Assembly: GCA_032768795.1 (NCBI GenBank)
Contig: CP136491.1
Location: 2,418,001-2,482,000 of the forward strand
Direction of reading: 5' to 3'
Source: Tremella fuciformis
Lineage: Eukaryota > Basidiomycota > Tremellomycetes > Tremellales > Tremellaceae
Length of the DNA: 64,000 bases
Shown one piece after another: positions 9,390 to 20,079 of this stretch; the first letter of the stretch is position 1; the number at the start of each line of letters is the position of its first letter. A model generated the notes under the pieces. That model was not told the origin of the DNA. It was given only the letters and a program-made list of their open reading frames with translations, and made no database searches. Position numbers and translations under genes: made by a program.

Positions 9390-11240
9390 TCACCGCCGCT
9401 CTCGCAGACGGTTCGCCCATTTGCCGCCATTGGCGCCTGACGAACCTGAACCCAGGGCTGCGCTGCCGCTCCCGCTCCCGCTCAATGGGGTCAACCTTGC
9501 CTTTGGCGGCGGTGCCGGCGCAAGTCCGCCCTTTGGGATCATTGGCCGGTCCCTCGGGTTATTCATCGGCACAAGCACGGTTGTGCGGACGCTCTGGGGA
9601 ACGGAGGGGACGTTGTCGGCCGGGTGAGAGAGCCAATCTGCCTGGAAGGCATTCGCGAACGTCTGTTTGACGCGATCGACCATCGCTGGTGCCGCCGGCG
9701 GTTGGGTCGTTGGCCCGGGGGCTAGCCTGGCTTCGGGTACCGGTGGAATCTCGGGGACGAGGTCAGACGATCCTCCGCCTCGCCTCGTTGCATGTGCGCT
9801 TGGTCTGGCCGTGGGCTTTTTGCCTTTACCCAGCAGACGGTTGACTTCGCCGTCGAGGCCGGTGCCGGGTGGCGGATGGCTGGGCTGGCGGTGCTGCGTG
9901 GCCTGTCGGTCTCGCATGGCTTGAGCCTGGGCGGCTTGCTGTTTGCTCAGGTGGGGCTCTGGCTTGCTGGGCTGCTTGGTCGGTCGAGCGGGCTGCACTT
10001 TGCGAAAGGCATTGGCCTGATCATGTCCGGGCTGCCTCGGGGCTGCGCGCGTCGGTTGACGTGTCGCTGCTCTGACGGGCGGCGTTGGCAATCTGGGCGT
10101 CATGGATCTCGCCGAAGACGAAAGGGACGAGTTGGTATACGGTGTGCGGGCTGGCGGGATCAGCGGTCGGCCTATCGAGAGTCAGTACCTGCTGCGCATC
10201 CACTCTGCTGCACAAGCCGCGACTCGTGCGGAGGGCTTTCGTATCGAAAGAGTGATGTCGATCGCTGACTACTCACCACTCCCGCTCCCCGCCGAGTCCT
10301 GACGTCGCGCTTCGAGCCTGCGGCTCTCGACTCTCTCCCTCTCTGCGGCACTCATCAATCTCGCCTCCTCCAATTCGCGATTCGCCTCCTTGATCTTGGC
10401 CTGCCTGCTCTTCTCGACACGCTCCTCCGCCTCGAGCTGCTTTTTCAACTTGACCTTCTGCTCGACGTACTTGAGGCGCACGGCGGCCTTCTTCATCGAG
10501 TCGTACGTCGAGAACACGCTATCTCGGAAACTCTTCTTGCTCGGGGGCGTCGGCGTGGGCGTCGGGGTGTCTGAGGGGCTGGGGCTTCTCCGACGAGGGG
10601 GATACGGCCTGCGGCCCCTCCGGGCCGACCGCTCGCGGCGCCGGCGTCCGCGCCGGCGCCCGTAGTCGTACGAATAATCGCTGTCGTCGCTCGAGTAGCG
10701 CCGGCGCCTTGGACGGCGTCTCCGCCTGACCGTCCCTCCGTCCGACATGCTGTCGTATTCCGTGTCGCTGGCGCTCGACGCGCTCGCACTGTCGTCCTCG
10801 GACGAGTCCGGCCGGCGCCGGCGGCCCTTGGACCGTTTCTTGCGCTTGCCGGCGCGCTGGGCGGCCTCGGCCTCTTGCTCCACTGCGCGCTTCTCGGCGT
10901 ACGCGCGCTCGACCTCCTCGCGCTCCAGCTGCAGGGCCTTGGACCGGTTCTCCTGCGTCTTGCGCCGGTGCTTGAGGTACACCCACAGCGCGATGCCGAG
11001 GAGGGAGACGCCCGCGAGGGTGATGCACAGGAGCTGCCACCACGAGAGGCCGCCCAGCCCGCCCGAGCTGCCGCCGGCAGACTTGCTGCTGCTGCTGCTG
11101 CCGCCGGTGGTGGTGGTGGTGGTAGTGGTGGTCGACGTCGGCGCGGCGTCTTGGCGCGCCGCCAGCCGGGCGGGCGTGATGGTCGCGCGCGGTGGCGGGT
11201 CGTCACCGGAGTCAGTGCAGGTGGGCTGGAGCGGCGGCAT
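9390..11240 (-). CDS. Single-pass membrane protein with long coiled-coil cytoplasmic tail
   Basis: Two exons (11240-10277 and 10171-9390) give 581 aa. The N-terminal 65 residues are Thr/Ser/Gly-rich with a run of Thr, a likely O-glycosylated ectodomain. One transmembrane helix follows (LLCITLAGVSLLGIALWVYL), then a basic stop-transfer, a Glu/Arg-rich coiled coil (REEVERAYAEKRAVEQEAEA), Arg/Ser clusters, a second charged helix, and a Pro/Gln-rich disordered tail. The intron (105 nt, GTGAGT donor, CTGACTCTCGATAG end) joins the two frames cleanly. This is the layout of the small membrane proteins at 6.6-8.2 kb on a larger scale. No catalytic domain is visible. The nearby plus-strand frames are shadows. 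Confidence 0.75.
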
Positions 11241-11539
11241 GGGCCGCCATGTCGGCCCTAGGTGGCCTGCTCGTCTCGTCTGCGGCGGCGCGGGGTCAAC
11301 GGACTGCCTTGAGGATCGAGTCGGACCAAGTCAAGTCGCGGGGCACAGGCTCGCAGTGCGTCCCCCCACGGTGCGCTCGACTCGAGGGGAGCGCCGGGCC
11401 GGCAGACAAGGGGCCGCGAGGTGAAAGGAGCACGACAAAGGAGGTCCTCGATCGCGGTACATGCACGTCGTCTATAAGCCCGGCGCGCCTCTGTCTGGCC
11501 GCGCGGCGGCGCGAAGAAGGCTGCGCCTGCGCTCACGGG

Positions 11540-12235
11540 ATGAGCTACTCGCCGTGGCAGTCGCGCGTGCGGCTGTCCAACCTGTCCCCGACGCTGATGC
11601 CCGTCCACATTCAGCACATCCTCACGCACCCGCCGAAATTCGGCGGCAAGCAGCGCGTCGCGAGCGGCGTCAGCATGTGAGCGAGCGAGCGTCGGCCGCG
11701 CCGCACCGCGCCCGGCTGACGCGCAGGATACAGATATACACGGTGCCGCGGCGGAGAGAGAGACGCGTCGCGCTGTGGAGCCGCCTGTCCGGCCTGACGC
11801 TCTCGAAGTTTGATTCGGCTCCGGCATCTTTGGCCTCCGCGTCAGCTTCGACCGTCTCGGTCGCGTCGACGGCCGAGCAGGGCCAGCTGAGCCGCACCAC
11901 CGGGGCGGTCCCGCCGTCGCGGGTGGGGGTGGGGGTCGGGGTGGGAGAGGTGACGATGTGCGCCGGGGAGACGGTGGCGTATATCACATTCACGGACGAG
12001 ATCCACCGTGCGTCTGTGCCGTGCCGTGCTGTATGTTTCGAGGTGCCCATGCTGACGGGCAGTATGGCGCGCGGTGGCGATCTTCTCGCATGTGACCATT
12101 GACGGCCTTGCCCCGCGGGTGTCTACGCTGCGCTGGACGTCGGCGCCGCTCGTGAGACTCCGCCGGCGGCTCTTCTGCTCTGCAGGGCAGGGATGTAGGG
12201 ACGGCCGTGTCGAAGTGGGGCGAGGGGGGGTATAG
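11540..12235 (+). CDS. Unknown protein, about 196 aa
   Basis: Exons 11540-11676, 11727-12007 and 12063-12235. Both introns have CTGACGxxCAG ends and the total is in frame. The start (MSYSPWQSRVRLSNLSPTLM) and the block SGVSMIQIYTVPRRRERRVA look like globular sequence; the middle is low-complexity, with Ala/Ser/Thr then a Val-Gly run (VGVGVGVG). The third exon (WRAVAIFSHVTIDGLAPRV) precedes an Arg-rich end. No family recognised. It is divergently transcribed from the large membrane protein about 300 bp away. The last exon's length is the least certain part. Confidence 0.55.
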
Positions 12236-12417
12236 GGGGGGGAACAAGGAGCAGTAAGACAACAGTGCATAGTGTACATTCATTTGTACCTTTTTTGAAC
12301 CAACATGTCCGACCAGAACTGCCTGGAGGCTTCCGAGCCGCCAATCCAACATGAGACCTTTGAACCTCCCGATTATTCAACTTCTTGCCCCAAATCCCGC
12401 GAAAGTCTATGCTGCCA

Positions 12418-14221
12418 CTAGTTGCCCTCGACCTCGTCCATTGCCGTGATGAGCCGGCTGATCGCCTGGAACATCAAGCCAGCCCGTTGTGTCTCTGCAG
12501 TGCCTCCTTCCTTGGCAGTGCCCTCGGCGGCGGCCGCCGCGTGTTGCCGCATAATCTCCTGCGCCTTCTTCTCGAACGCATTGAAGACCTCTCGGATGGC
12601 CGCGCGCCACGAGTCCCACACGACACCGACAATGTGTTGCTCGATCGCCTCGGACAGACCGGTCCCTGCGAGGCGTGCACCATGGAGGGTGATCTGCGCC
12701 GAGTTGCCAGAAGCCGAGTTGATCGGCGGGAAAGGATACGTGAGGAGCGTGGTGGATCGCGAGAGCAGGGCGAGTTGAGGCAGGGTTTGGTGGGGAGTGT
12801 TGCAGTGGGGGCAGTGCGTGAGCGAGTGGAACAGTCGGAGCGAGCGGGAGAGTGGGGCGAAGACCGAGAGGGTGAGGGGCGTGCTCGATCCTGCCTTGGG
12901 CTCGAGCGGTAATTGCGATAGCAGAGACAGGACGTGAGGGACCAGCTGCTGATGTTGGCATGCCGGGTAAGAGGCAAGACCGGGTATGTTCAGTGCGTCG
13001 CTCGAGACGTGCTCGCCCGTCTGCCCGCCGTCATCTCCGATATGTGACAAGTCAAGCAGTGCCAGATGAGGATCTGGGTTTTGCTGGTCATCCCCTTGTC
13101 CGTCGCCCTCTTGGTGCTCGCCAGTGTGGTCCACATGCGACACGCCGACGCCCGACTCGTTGAGCGAAAAGATGGCATCTCGCAGTGCCGATGTGGTGTG
13201 CTGGTCCATGTCGCCCGTGGTGGGAAAATCGTCCGCGTTGAAATGCGGTTCAGGCGGCGGTGGCGGTGCGATGTACGGCAGGTTTCGGACGTAGGTCTGC
13301 AAGGGCAGGTCGGCCAGGTAGCCGTCCACGGCGATCGACTCGAGCATCTGCTCGTCGGTCATGCCGATCATATCCTCTTGTTCCTCGTCCGAATTCAGAC
13401 CCATGTCGAGGGCAATGTTCATGGCCATCTTGTCCACTTCTGCATAGCTCCAGGGCTCTTTGCCAAGTTTGCGTTTCTTCATGAAAGACGGTGGAGGGGG
13501 GAGAGACGAGTGATGCAGGCGGGACACGTGGAGTTGCTTCTGCTCTTTCGGTACGGTCCGCCGTCTCTGACGGGGGGCGTAGATGCAGTGCCAGCCGCCT
13601 GCGGCGCATCGCGAGCACGTCGGTCTGTCGCCCGAACATCGCTGCTTGGCTGCATGGCATAGGTCGCAGGCTGTCTGGTCAGCTCTGTGTCATGGTCGCT
13701 TGCTCATGCGAGACGCGGAGAGGTCGACGAGATCAGAGACGTCCACGAGCGTATGGTGTGGTGCGTCTGTATAATTCCCCAAGGAACGGTAAGACTGGTG
13801 CCAACATGTGGTTCATCACATAGTGTAAGGAGATAGGATGGTGGTGGAATGAATGCAAACGAGGGGCCGAGGGCTCACCTTTACGGATGCTCGGTGGTCG
13901 ACCGTACGCTCCTCTTGGCGACAGGTCATCCCCTGCTCCCATGGCCAAGCTGAGATCCAGCTCTTCCGCGCCGTGCACGTCATCGTCGTCCCCTACGGTG
14001 GGTATATCCAATCCGTGAACGTCGACGTCGACGCCGACATCGACCACGCCATGTTGACCATTGTCCAACTTGTGATGATCTGAAAAGTCTGGTTGTTGCA
14101 AGTTGTGATGAAAATGGGGTTGATCGTGATGACCCAAGCCCAGCTGATGCGCTGCAGCTCCTACGGCTGAAGCGAGAGCGTCGTTGTCTGCCTGCTGTTG
14201 AGAGTCTAGTTGGTTGTCCAT
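12418..14221 (-). CDS. Zn2Cys6 transcription factor
   Basis: Two exons (14221-13879 and 13670-12418) give 531 aa. The 208-nt intron splits the protein just before the zinc cluster, which reads ACDLCHAAKQRCSGDRPTCS and continues RCAAGGWHCIY: six cysteines in the C-x2-C-x6-C-x5/6-C-x2-C-x6/7-C pattern. A basic linker (RQRRRTVPKEQKQ) follows for DNA contact. The N-terminal exon is Gln/His/Asp-rich and contains Val-Asp repeats (VDVGVDVDV), a likely acidic activation or regulatory region. The rest has an acidic segment and a C-terminal helical part, without the classic fungal-TF middle homology region that I can recognise. Target genes unknown. It shares a 260-bp divergent promoter with the cargo lectin. 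Confidence 0.85.
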
Positions 14222-14481
14222 TATAACTACCAGTACAGTACTGGATGTCGGCGGTGTTTACGGGGATAGCGACGACGGTCAACGAGGCGACTTTGAAGCC
14301 AACAAAGGGGAACAACATCAAACAACCCCGAAAGGTGTTTTCTTGTTATATTCCCGCAGTGGCACATTCACGGGTGGCAAATCGGCATTAGTCGGGGTTA
14401 CGTGTATGTGGCACCTTGTCACCACCCCCTACGTCACTTCACTGCTGTTGCTGCTGGACGACTCCCCAACGACCAACGACC

Positions 14482-15832
14482 ATGAGACGGCTATTGACGA
14501 CTTTGACGACCGTGATACTGGTATGGACAGCATGGGCAGAGGAGAAACAAAAGGACTCTCTCGAAGGCATGATAGAGAGGGTACATCCACCCCAATCCCC
14601 CCTTGTGGACCCGAGACACTGACCGAGGACAGACGATGCCGTTGAAGACCCACAGCATAGCCCCACCATATGTAGATAGCGACCTGCAAAACCGCTGGTG
14701 AGTGATATCCCTGGCCTCTGTCTGGCAAAAGCAGAGCTGACTCAAGGTGGGACTTTGGCGCCGACGCCGTCATTGTGCATCCACTTCCACCCCTCTGGCA
14801 CCGCCCGTTTACATGCTGATCGTGCAGAACACGGCCAAGCACGTCCGGCTCACACAGGACAAACCCTCTCAGAGCGGGTGGCTATGGTCCCGGATGCCAC
14901 TGAGCCTCACCAACTTTCAGGTCGACATCGAGTTCAAGGTGGACGGCAAGGCTCACAACATGTTCGGCGACGGGTTCGCGGTGTGGATATCGAAAGATCG
15001 GGCGCAGTATGGACCCGTGTTCGGAAGCGTGGACAAGTTTGACGGGCTGGGCATCTTCTTTGACACGTGAGCGAGCTTGCTCGTCGGTGTATCCGCTGAT
15101 GGTAGATACGCCAATTCGCGCCATTCGTACAAGTGGCCGAGAGTGACGGCTATGCTGGGCGACGGGAATACAGAGTACGACAACGCTGGCGATAATGCCG
15201 CTCACGAGCTGGCTGCGTGCTCGGTCAGCTGACCAGAACGTTTGCGTCCGGCTAGAGCTGACAAACAGGAAAACTTTCGCCGGCGAGATGTCCCCACGAA
15301 AGCTCGCATCACGTACATCAAAAATCGCCTCTTGCAGCTCAAACTCCAGACCACCAAGGAGGATCAGTGGACGGTGTGTTTCGAGGCCGAGGTCGACTTG
15401 CCACCACAACCTTACTTGGGCTTCTCGGCCTTGACTGGTGACGTCTCGGACAACCACGAGTGGGGTTTCTCCATGCAGTCTAGGCATGTCGCTGACGATC
15501 AGTATCGTGTCTGTCAGCACGTATACCGTTCATCTCAAATCCGAATATCGGGACGAGCAAAAGCCCTTCGCAGCGGGGTCGGCCAAACGAGACATGAGAA
15601 AACGAGCAGACAAGGGAGGTTCGACTTCTGGAGCGGCCGGGTGGTTCTTGTTTATTCTCAAGGTGGGCCTGCTGTCTCGACGGAAATTTCACTCTGATTG
15701 ACCAGATGATTGGATTGTTGGCATTCATCGCATTTGTCGTGGCCGCCTACGTGGGTTTTTTCACAGCCGTCAGGATCCAGCTAACGAGGGGAGCGCACCT
15801 ATACCGCACAGCAGTCTCGCAAAGCCTGGTGA
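14482..15832 (+). CDS. L-type lectin, ER-Golgi cargo receptor (Emp47/VIP36 type)
   Basis: Eight exons: 14482-14580, 14633-14697, 14747-14774, 14828-15066, 15106-15223, 15269-15459, 15503-15662 and 15706-15768, with the end at about 15812-15832. A signal peptide (LLTTLTTVILVWTAWA) is followed by the lectin fold: WWDFGADAVI, LTQDKPSQSGWLWSR, and the metal/sugar site region GDGFAVWI...GLGIFFDTYANSRH with the expected Asp and Asn. Then come the strands EDQWTVCFEAEVDLP and GYFSALTG-like LGFSALTGDVSDNH. One transmembrane helix (IGLLAFIAFVVAAYVGFF) and a six-residue tail QSRKAW end the protein. Emp47/VIP36 proteins carry glycoproteins between ER and Golgi. The tail lacks a canonical C-terminal KKxx retrieval signal, so recycling may use another cue. 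Confidence 0.88.
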
Positions 15833-17349
15833 ACATGTCGAGGTGTGGGAAAAGTAGCATGTGTCTTGCATCTTTAGCATCATTCGCATTGCAGCATGTA
15901 CAGCAGCAGCATGGCAACCTCTCGGCAAGGGGACAGTTATTCACGTGATGATTCCCACTGCAGCAGTTGTCGCTCCTCGTACTCTTAGCGCCACGACAGC
16001 CACGGAGGCCACCAGAGCCACCAGAGCCACCGAGTCATGGCCATGCAAAGGCCTAGAGTGTGGCTGCATGCATGGCTCTACAACGATGGACCATAGGATG
16101 GTGGAGGTACAAGTAACTTTAAATTTCAGGGTAAATCCGACGGGACGATCCCGTGCTCCCGCTTTTATTACACCTCATCTTTTACTCTCTTCTACTCTCG
16201 CATCTCGCATCTCACCTGTGGACCTCGCGTCTTGGCAGGAGCCGGCCACCTCAGGCGCTGTCGACCTCGGACGACTCGGATAAACACCACACGACGCCCC
16301 TCGGCGTGACCTCCGTCGTGGCGCCAGCCCCGGGCGCCCCTACACCGTTGCTAGGACAGGGGGTGTATGACGCTTCACGGTCGTTCAAAGCACCAATTGT
16401 TCGGGACGGGTGGGATGTACTACGCTCTGTTTGATGGATCCGGGTACCTGTCTCCGCATCGCTGCTCGACACACTCCACCTTTCACCTCGCACCTCTTGC
16501 TCAGCATTGCGTTGCACCAGCTCGGGCGTCCCCTGATGGGCCGACCCCCTGGCATGCCTCGCTCGAGTCTCGGCATCGATCGAGCACAGCCTGCGAGCCG
16601 ACCGAACTGCAAATACAGCGCCGAGGGCTGGCGCTCGCTGACTACCTGACAACCACTGACGTACATCCCAGCTGCACCCTACCATGGACATGGGCTACTT
16701 CGCGAGCTCACCTCGCCTCGGTGGTCGCTAGCCCCCGTTCCTAAGCCATCCCGGTATAGGAACCAGGCCCAGGTCCATAGTCAACAATAAGCCGCCTCCC
16801 GTCCCGGCGTCCCGTCGCCGATATCGCAAACCATCGCCTGCGCCTGTCCGCGGGTCCGGCCGCCCGGCGCTGCGTGGTCGAGTCGTCCATTGTCGATTGT
16901 CCATGCGCGAATGAATGTCGATTGTCGACTGTCGAGCTCCAAGCCTGAGCTCGAGGCCATGGGGCATGGTCGAGCGGCCCCCTGATGCGGTACGTGGCGG
17001 GAGGTCTAGCTGCTGCGCTCCTCTGGGCTGGGCAATGCCAGCTGGCCCTCGCCTCGCCTCGCCCGTCCTCTTGTCCTCTATTCCTCTTGTCCTCTTGTCC
17101 TCTGTCCTTGGTACTGACCAGCCAACGAGGGTTACTCGGCTCGGTCAGCGCACCCTGATGGATTCATTCCCATTCCCACACCAGCCCCAATCTGTCTCGG
17201 CACAGCTGGCCCAGCGCTGGCGAAAAGACGGACCACAGCTCCCTCGCGAAAGATATAACCCGCCCGCCCGCACTGACTTTTCTCTACTCACGTCTGAACG
17301 CCCCCCTCTGCCTTCGAAAGCACAACCTACTCCCGTGGTACTTGTCAAA
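15833..17349. other. Gene-poor region of 1.5 kb
   Basis: No gene model with consistent splice signals could be built on either strand. Contents seen: a short imperfect CCACCAGAG repeat near 16007-16031, a possible open stretch at 16260-16430 (reading TTPLGVTSVVAPAPGAPTPL) without a convincing start or continuation, and CT-rich tracts at 17075-17110 (repeats of TCCTCTTG) and 17270-17300. The CT tracts probably belong to the promoter of the downstream secreted protein. A non-coding RNA is possible but has no direct evidence here. Confidence 0.4.
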
Positions 17350-18140
17350 ATGCGCTTCACGTCGCTCCTCCTCCTTGCGCCCCTTGCGGCCTTTGCAGCG
17401 CCCAAGCCCGCCATGCCTCGCCCGGCCGCGCTCGCCGACCGCGCCAGCACCGGCACCGGCAGTATCGACCTCACCCCGCGCGGCTTCACCTCGTACGAGG
17501 CCCGCGGCGGCGGCATGTGGCAAAACTGGCGCGGCCCCCCCGCCTGCTCCAACAGCCACCAGGTGCAGAGCTGCAGCAACCAGGGCCACGACTGCAACAA
17601 GCAGTGCCAGTGTGTGCCGTGGCAGGGTTGCGGCGAGGGCGCCAAGTGCGCCTGCGAAGAAAAGGGCGGCTCGCTCGGTGAGTCGTCGTCCACTCCCTGT
17701 CTCTCAACGGAACATGTACACGGGCGGGATGGGGCTGACCACCAGACTCGAGCTGCAACTGTATCGTGCCCACCGGCACATGGGGCCACGGCGGCGGCGG
17801 CGGCCACGGCCACAAGCGTGGTCTCTTCTGCCCGGAATCGCAGACCGCGTGCCTGCTCGACCCCACCTCGTCTCGCCGGGCCTACGAGTGCGTCGACCTC
17901 GCGGCCACCATCGACTCGTGCGGCGGCTGCATCTTCGAGGGCGCCGGCCAGGACTGCACCGCGATCGAGGGCGCGGACGAGGTCGCGTGCGTCGCCGGCA
18001 GCTGTGCGGTGCGCCAGTGTGCGCCCGGCTGGGCGGTCAACGTGAACGGGACGGCGTGCGAGGTCGTGCGGGGTCGCGTGGACGGGCAGAGGGTGCTCAA
18101 GGGCGCGCTGCGCACGGCGGACAAGTTCTGGGGCTTCTAG
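17350..18140 (+). CDS. Secreted cysteine-rich protein with CPL1-like domain
   Basis: Exons 17350-17677 and 17746-18140 (240 aa). The signal peptide is RFTSLLLLAPLAAFAAP. A first Cys-rich block (CSNQGHDCNKQCQCVPWQGC) and a Gly/His stretch precede the CPL1/PriA-like domain: RRAYECVDLAATIDSCGGC, GQDCTAIEGADEVACVAGSC and CAPGWAVNVNGTACEV. This domain is typical of secreted basidiomycete proteins; in Cryptococcus a protein of this class (Cpl1) affects capsule formation and host interaction, which is established for that species only. A CT-rich promoter tract ends about 240 bp upstream of the start. A large minus-strand frame over the same bases is a shadow. Confidence 0.85.
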
Positions 18141-18276
18141 TTGGAGATGGACAAACGAACACGGATACGGACATTGTTTCGAGGGAGGGAGTGGTTTTGG
18201 GTATAATCCTGCGTTGCCGTAGACCTGGCCGCATGTATCACTAGCACAGAGCGTATAGTATGCATGGCCCTTCCAT

Positions 18277-18304
18277 GCACAATGCACAATGCACAATGCA
18301 CAAA
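18277..18304. repeat. ATGCACA tandem repeat
   Basis: Four near-perfect copies of a 7-nt unit (ATGCACA) lie between the secreted-protein gene and the aldo-keto reductase. Directly downstream, at about 18389-18412, a second short repeat of TTCTCA units occurs. Both lie in the likely promoter or 5' leader of the reductase. Confidence 0.7.
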
Positions 18305-18422
18305 GATGAGACGGTTCTTGAAGCTGGAGGGTTTCTATGGACGGCCTCCACTTGGAATATCCACTACGAGTACCGTCAAACTACTCTGTCATTCTCATTC
18401 TCATTCTCATACGCTCAAAAGC

Positions 18423-19747
18423 ATGGCAGCAGTGGCCACGAAGATGGCGCGCATGCCGCCCATCATGTACGGCACAGCATGGAAGAAGGCGCGCACCACC
18501 GAGCTCGTCGTGCAGGCCGTCAAGGCCGGCTTCAGGGGCATAGACACGGCGTGTCAACCCAAGGTCTGTCTGTCTCGAGACGGCCTCGGATCGGATCAGA
18601 CCTGACCTGACGCACAGCATTATCGGTATGCCGGCCCTCGGGCGGACGCCCATTCTGCAGGGGGGAAGGCTGACATACTAGGGAGGATCTGGTCGGGGCG
18701 GCACTGAGGACGCTCTTCGCAGAGGGGGTGGTCGCGCGAGAAGACATGTTTATTCAGACCAAGTGCGCCCCCCTTCCCCCTTCCCCCACCACCACCACCA
18801 CCACCATCACCACCCCTTCCCCCCAGCACCGGCTAATACCACACAGGTTCACCTCGATAGACGGACAAGACACCGCCCAGCCGCTGCCGTACGACCCCTC
18901 CGCGCCGGTGGACGAGCAGGTGCGCCAGTCGTTCGCGCGGTCGCTGCAGAACCTCGGCGTGGGGTACATTGACGCGGTCGTGCTCCACTCTCCGCTGCGC
19001 ACGCGAGAGGTGCGTGCCCCACCCCCCCCCCCCCCCCCTGGTCCTCACTCGCCCCGCCCCAGTGCGGCGCTGACGCACAGGCAACGCTGCTTGCCTACCG
19101 CACGCTGGAGGGCCTTGTCCACGAGGGCAAAGTCCACATGCTGGGCGTGTCCAACTGCTACGACCCCGAGCTGCTGCGCTGGCTGATCGGCGAGGCGCGC
19201 GTCAAGCTGGGCGTCGTGCAGAACCGGTGGGCCCACCTGCTTCCTTACCTGCCTTCTGGCTCGCCCCGACGGGGCTGACGCGCAGGTGGTACGAGGGGAA
19301 CAACTGGGATTGGGCCAGTCAGTCGCCCCTTTGCGCGGGCCTGCGGGGCTGATGGGCAGTCTACGATATCTGCAAGGCCAACGACATTGCCTATCAGTGC
19401 GCCGCGCGCCTCTTGTCGTCGCCCGGCTGACCACAGGTCGTTCTGGACGCTCAGCGGCTCCCCGACGCTGCTCTCGCACCGCCGCCTCCTCAAGGCCGCC
19501 AAGAAATACGTCATGACCCCCGAACAGACCGTGTACAAGCTCGCCCAGCTGTGAGCTGCGTCCTCGTCTCGCCGCGCCTCGGAGCGGGCCGCGGGTGGCA
19601 TGGCTTACGCCCAGATGGGGCATCACGCCGCTGTGCGGATCCACGAGTCTCCAGCACATGCGGGACGCCCTGCGCGTCGAGCAGATCTCCGAATTGACAG
19701 AGGACAAGCCGAAAGCCCGCGAGCTATGGACCATGATGCGCAGATGA
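18423..19747 (+). CDS. Aldo-keto reductase
   Basis: Nine exons: 18423-18563, 18618-18625, 18682-18762, 18847-19009, 19081-19226, 19286-19317, 19360-19396, 19437-19550 and 19615-19747 (284 aa). Family signatures are MYGTAWKKAR, GFRGIDTACQPKHYREDLVG (catalytic Asp, then Tyr), DMFIQTKFTS (catalytic Lys), VVLHSPL (His), LGVSNCY, and the cofactor-binding GITPLCGSTS. It is a cytosolic NAD(P)H-dependent carbonyl reductase of the short type related to bacterial and fungal 2,5-diketogluconate-type reductases; substrate unknown. Exon 2 is only 8 nt (CATTATCG) but supplies the His-Tyr-Arg of the active site, so it must be included. Introns contain a (CAC)n run near 18785 and a run of about 17 C near 19022. 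Confidence 0.88.
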
Positions 19748-20079
19748 CAAGTGTCGAGGTCGGTGCGCAACGAGCCGATTGGGGGCAACTCGGGCGCCGC
19801 TTGCGACTCGGCAGCCCCGATACCTGTCACCCCCTGCCTGATCTGGACCCACGGCGAGACCGCGTGGCAGACTCGGCAGGCCGCGACATGCAGCTTGTCT
19901 GGCGTTCGCCTTGCGCGCACGCTCTGTTCCCTCGATACTCTGATACTCGACGCGCCGTACTTGGCCAAATGGGGACGAGCTCCGGTCAAAGGATGAGACA
20001 CAGCATGCAGAACCTTTCCGACGGCAAGTGGAAGGCCAAAGTTCCTTGTCTCACAATCCGCATACCGTACTCATCACCC
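19748..20079. other. Intergenic region
   Basis: This lies between the aldo-keto reductase and the first member of the tandem family. A frame is open upstream of 20080 but shows no family similarity, so it is treated as leader or promoter. Confidence 0.5.

Noticed and set aside
12960..13662. Plus-strand open frames over the zinc-cluster gene
   Set aside because: They are complements of the minus-strand transcription factor, whose six-cysteine motif is unambiguous.
16153..16434. Plus-strand frame starting with a hydrophobic stretch, possible secreted protein
   Set aside because: The hydrophobic start is CT-rich low-complexity sequence, and no splice pattern or family similarity supports it.
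17145..18296. Minus-strand open frame of 383 codons
   Set aside because: It is the shadow of the GC-rich CPL1-type gene; it is Ala/Arg/Pro-rich without domain similarity, while the plus strand has a signal peptide and conserved cysteines.
18785..19040. (CAC)n run and run of about 17 C
   Set aside because: Simple repeats inside introns of the aldo-keto reductase; not evidence of a mobile element or functional site.
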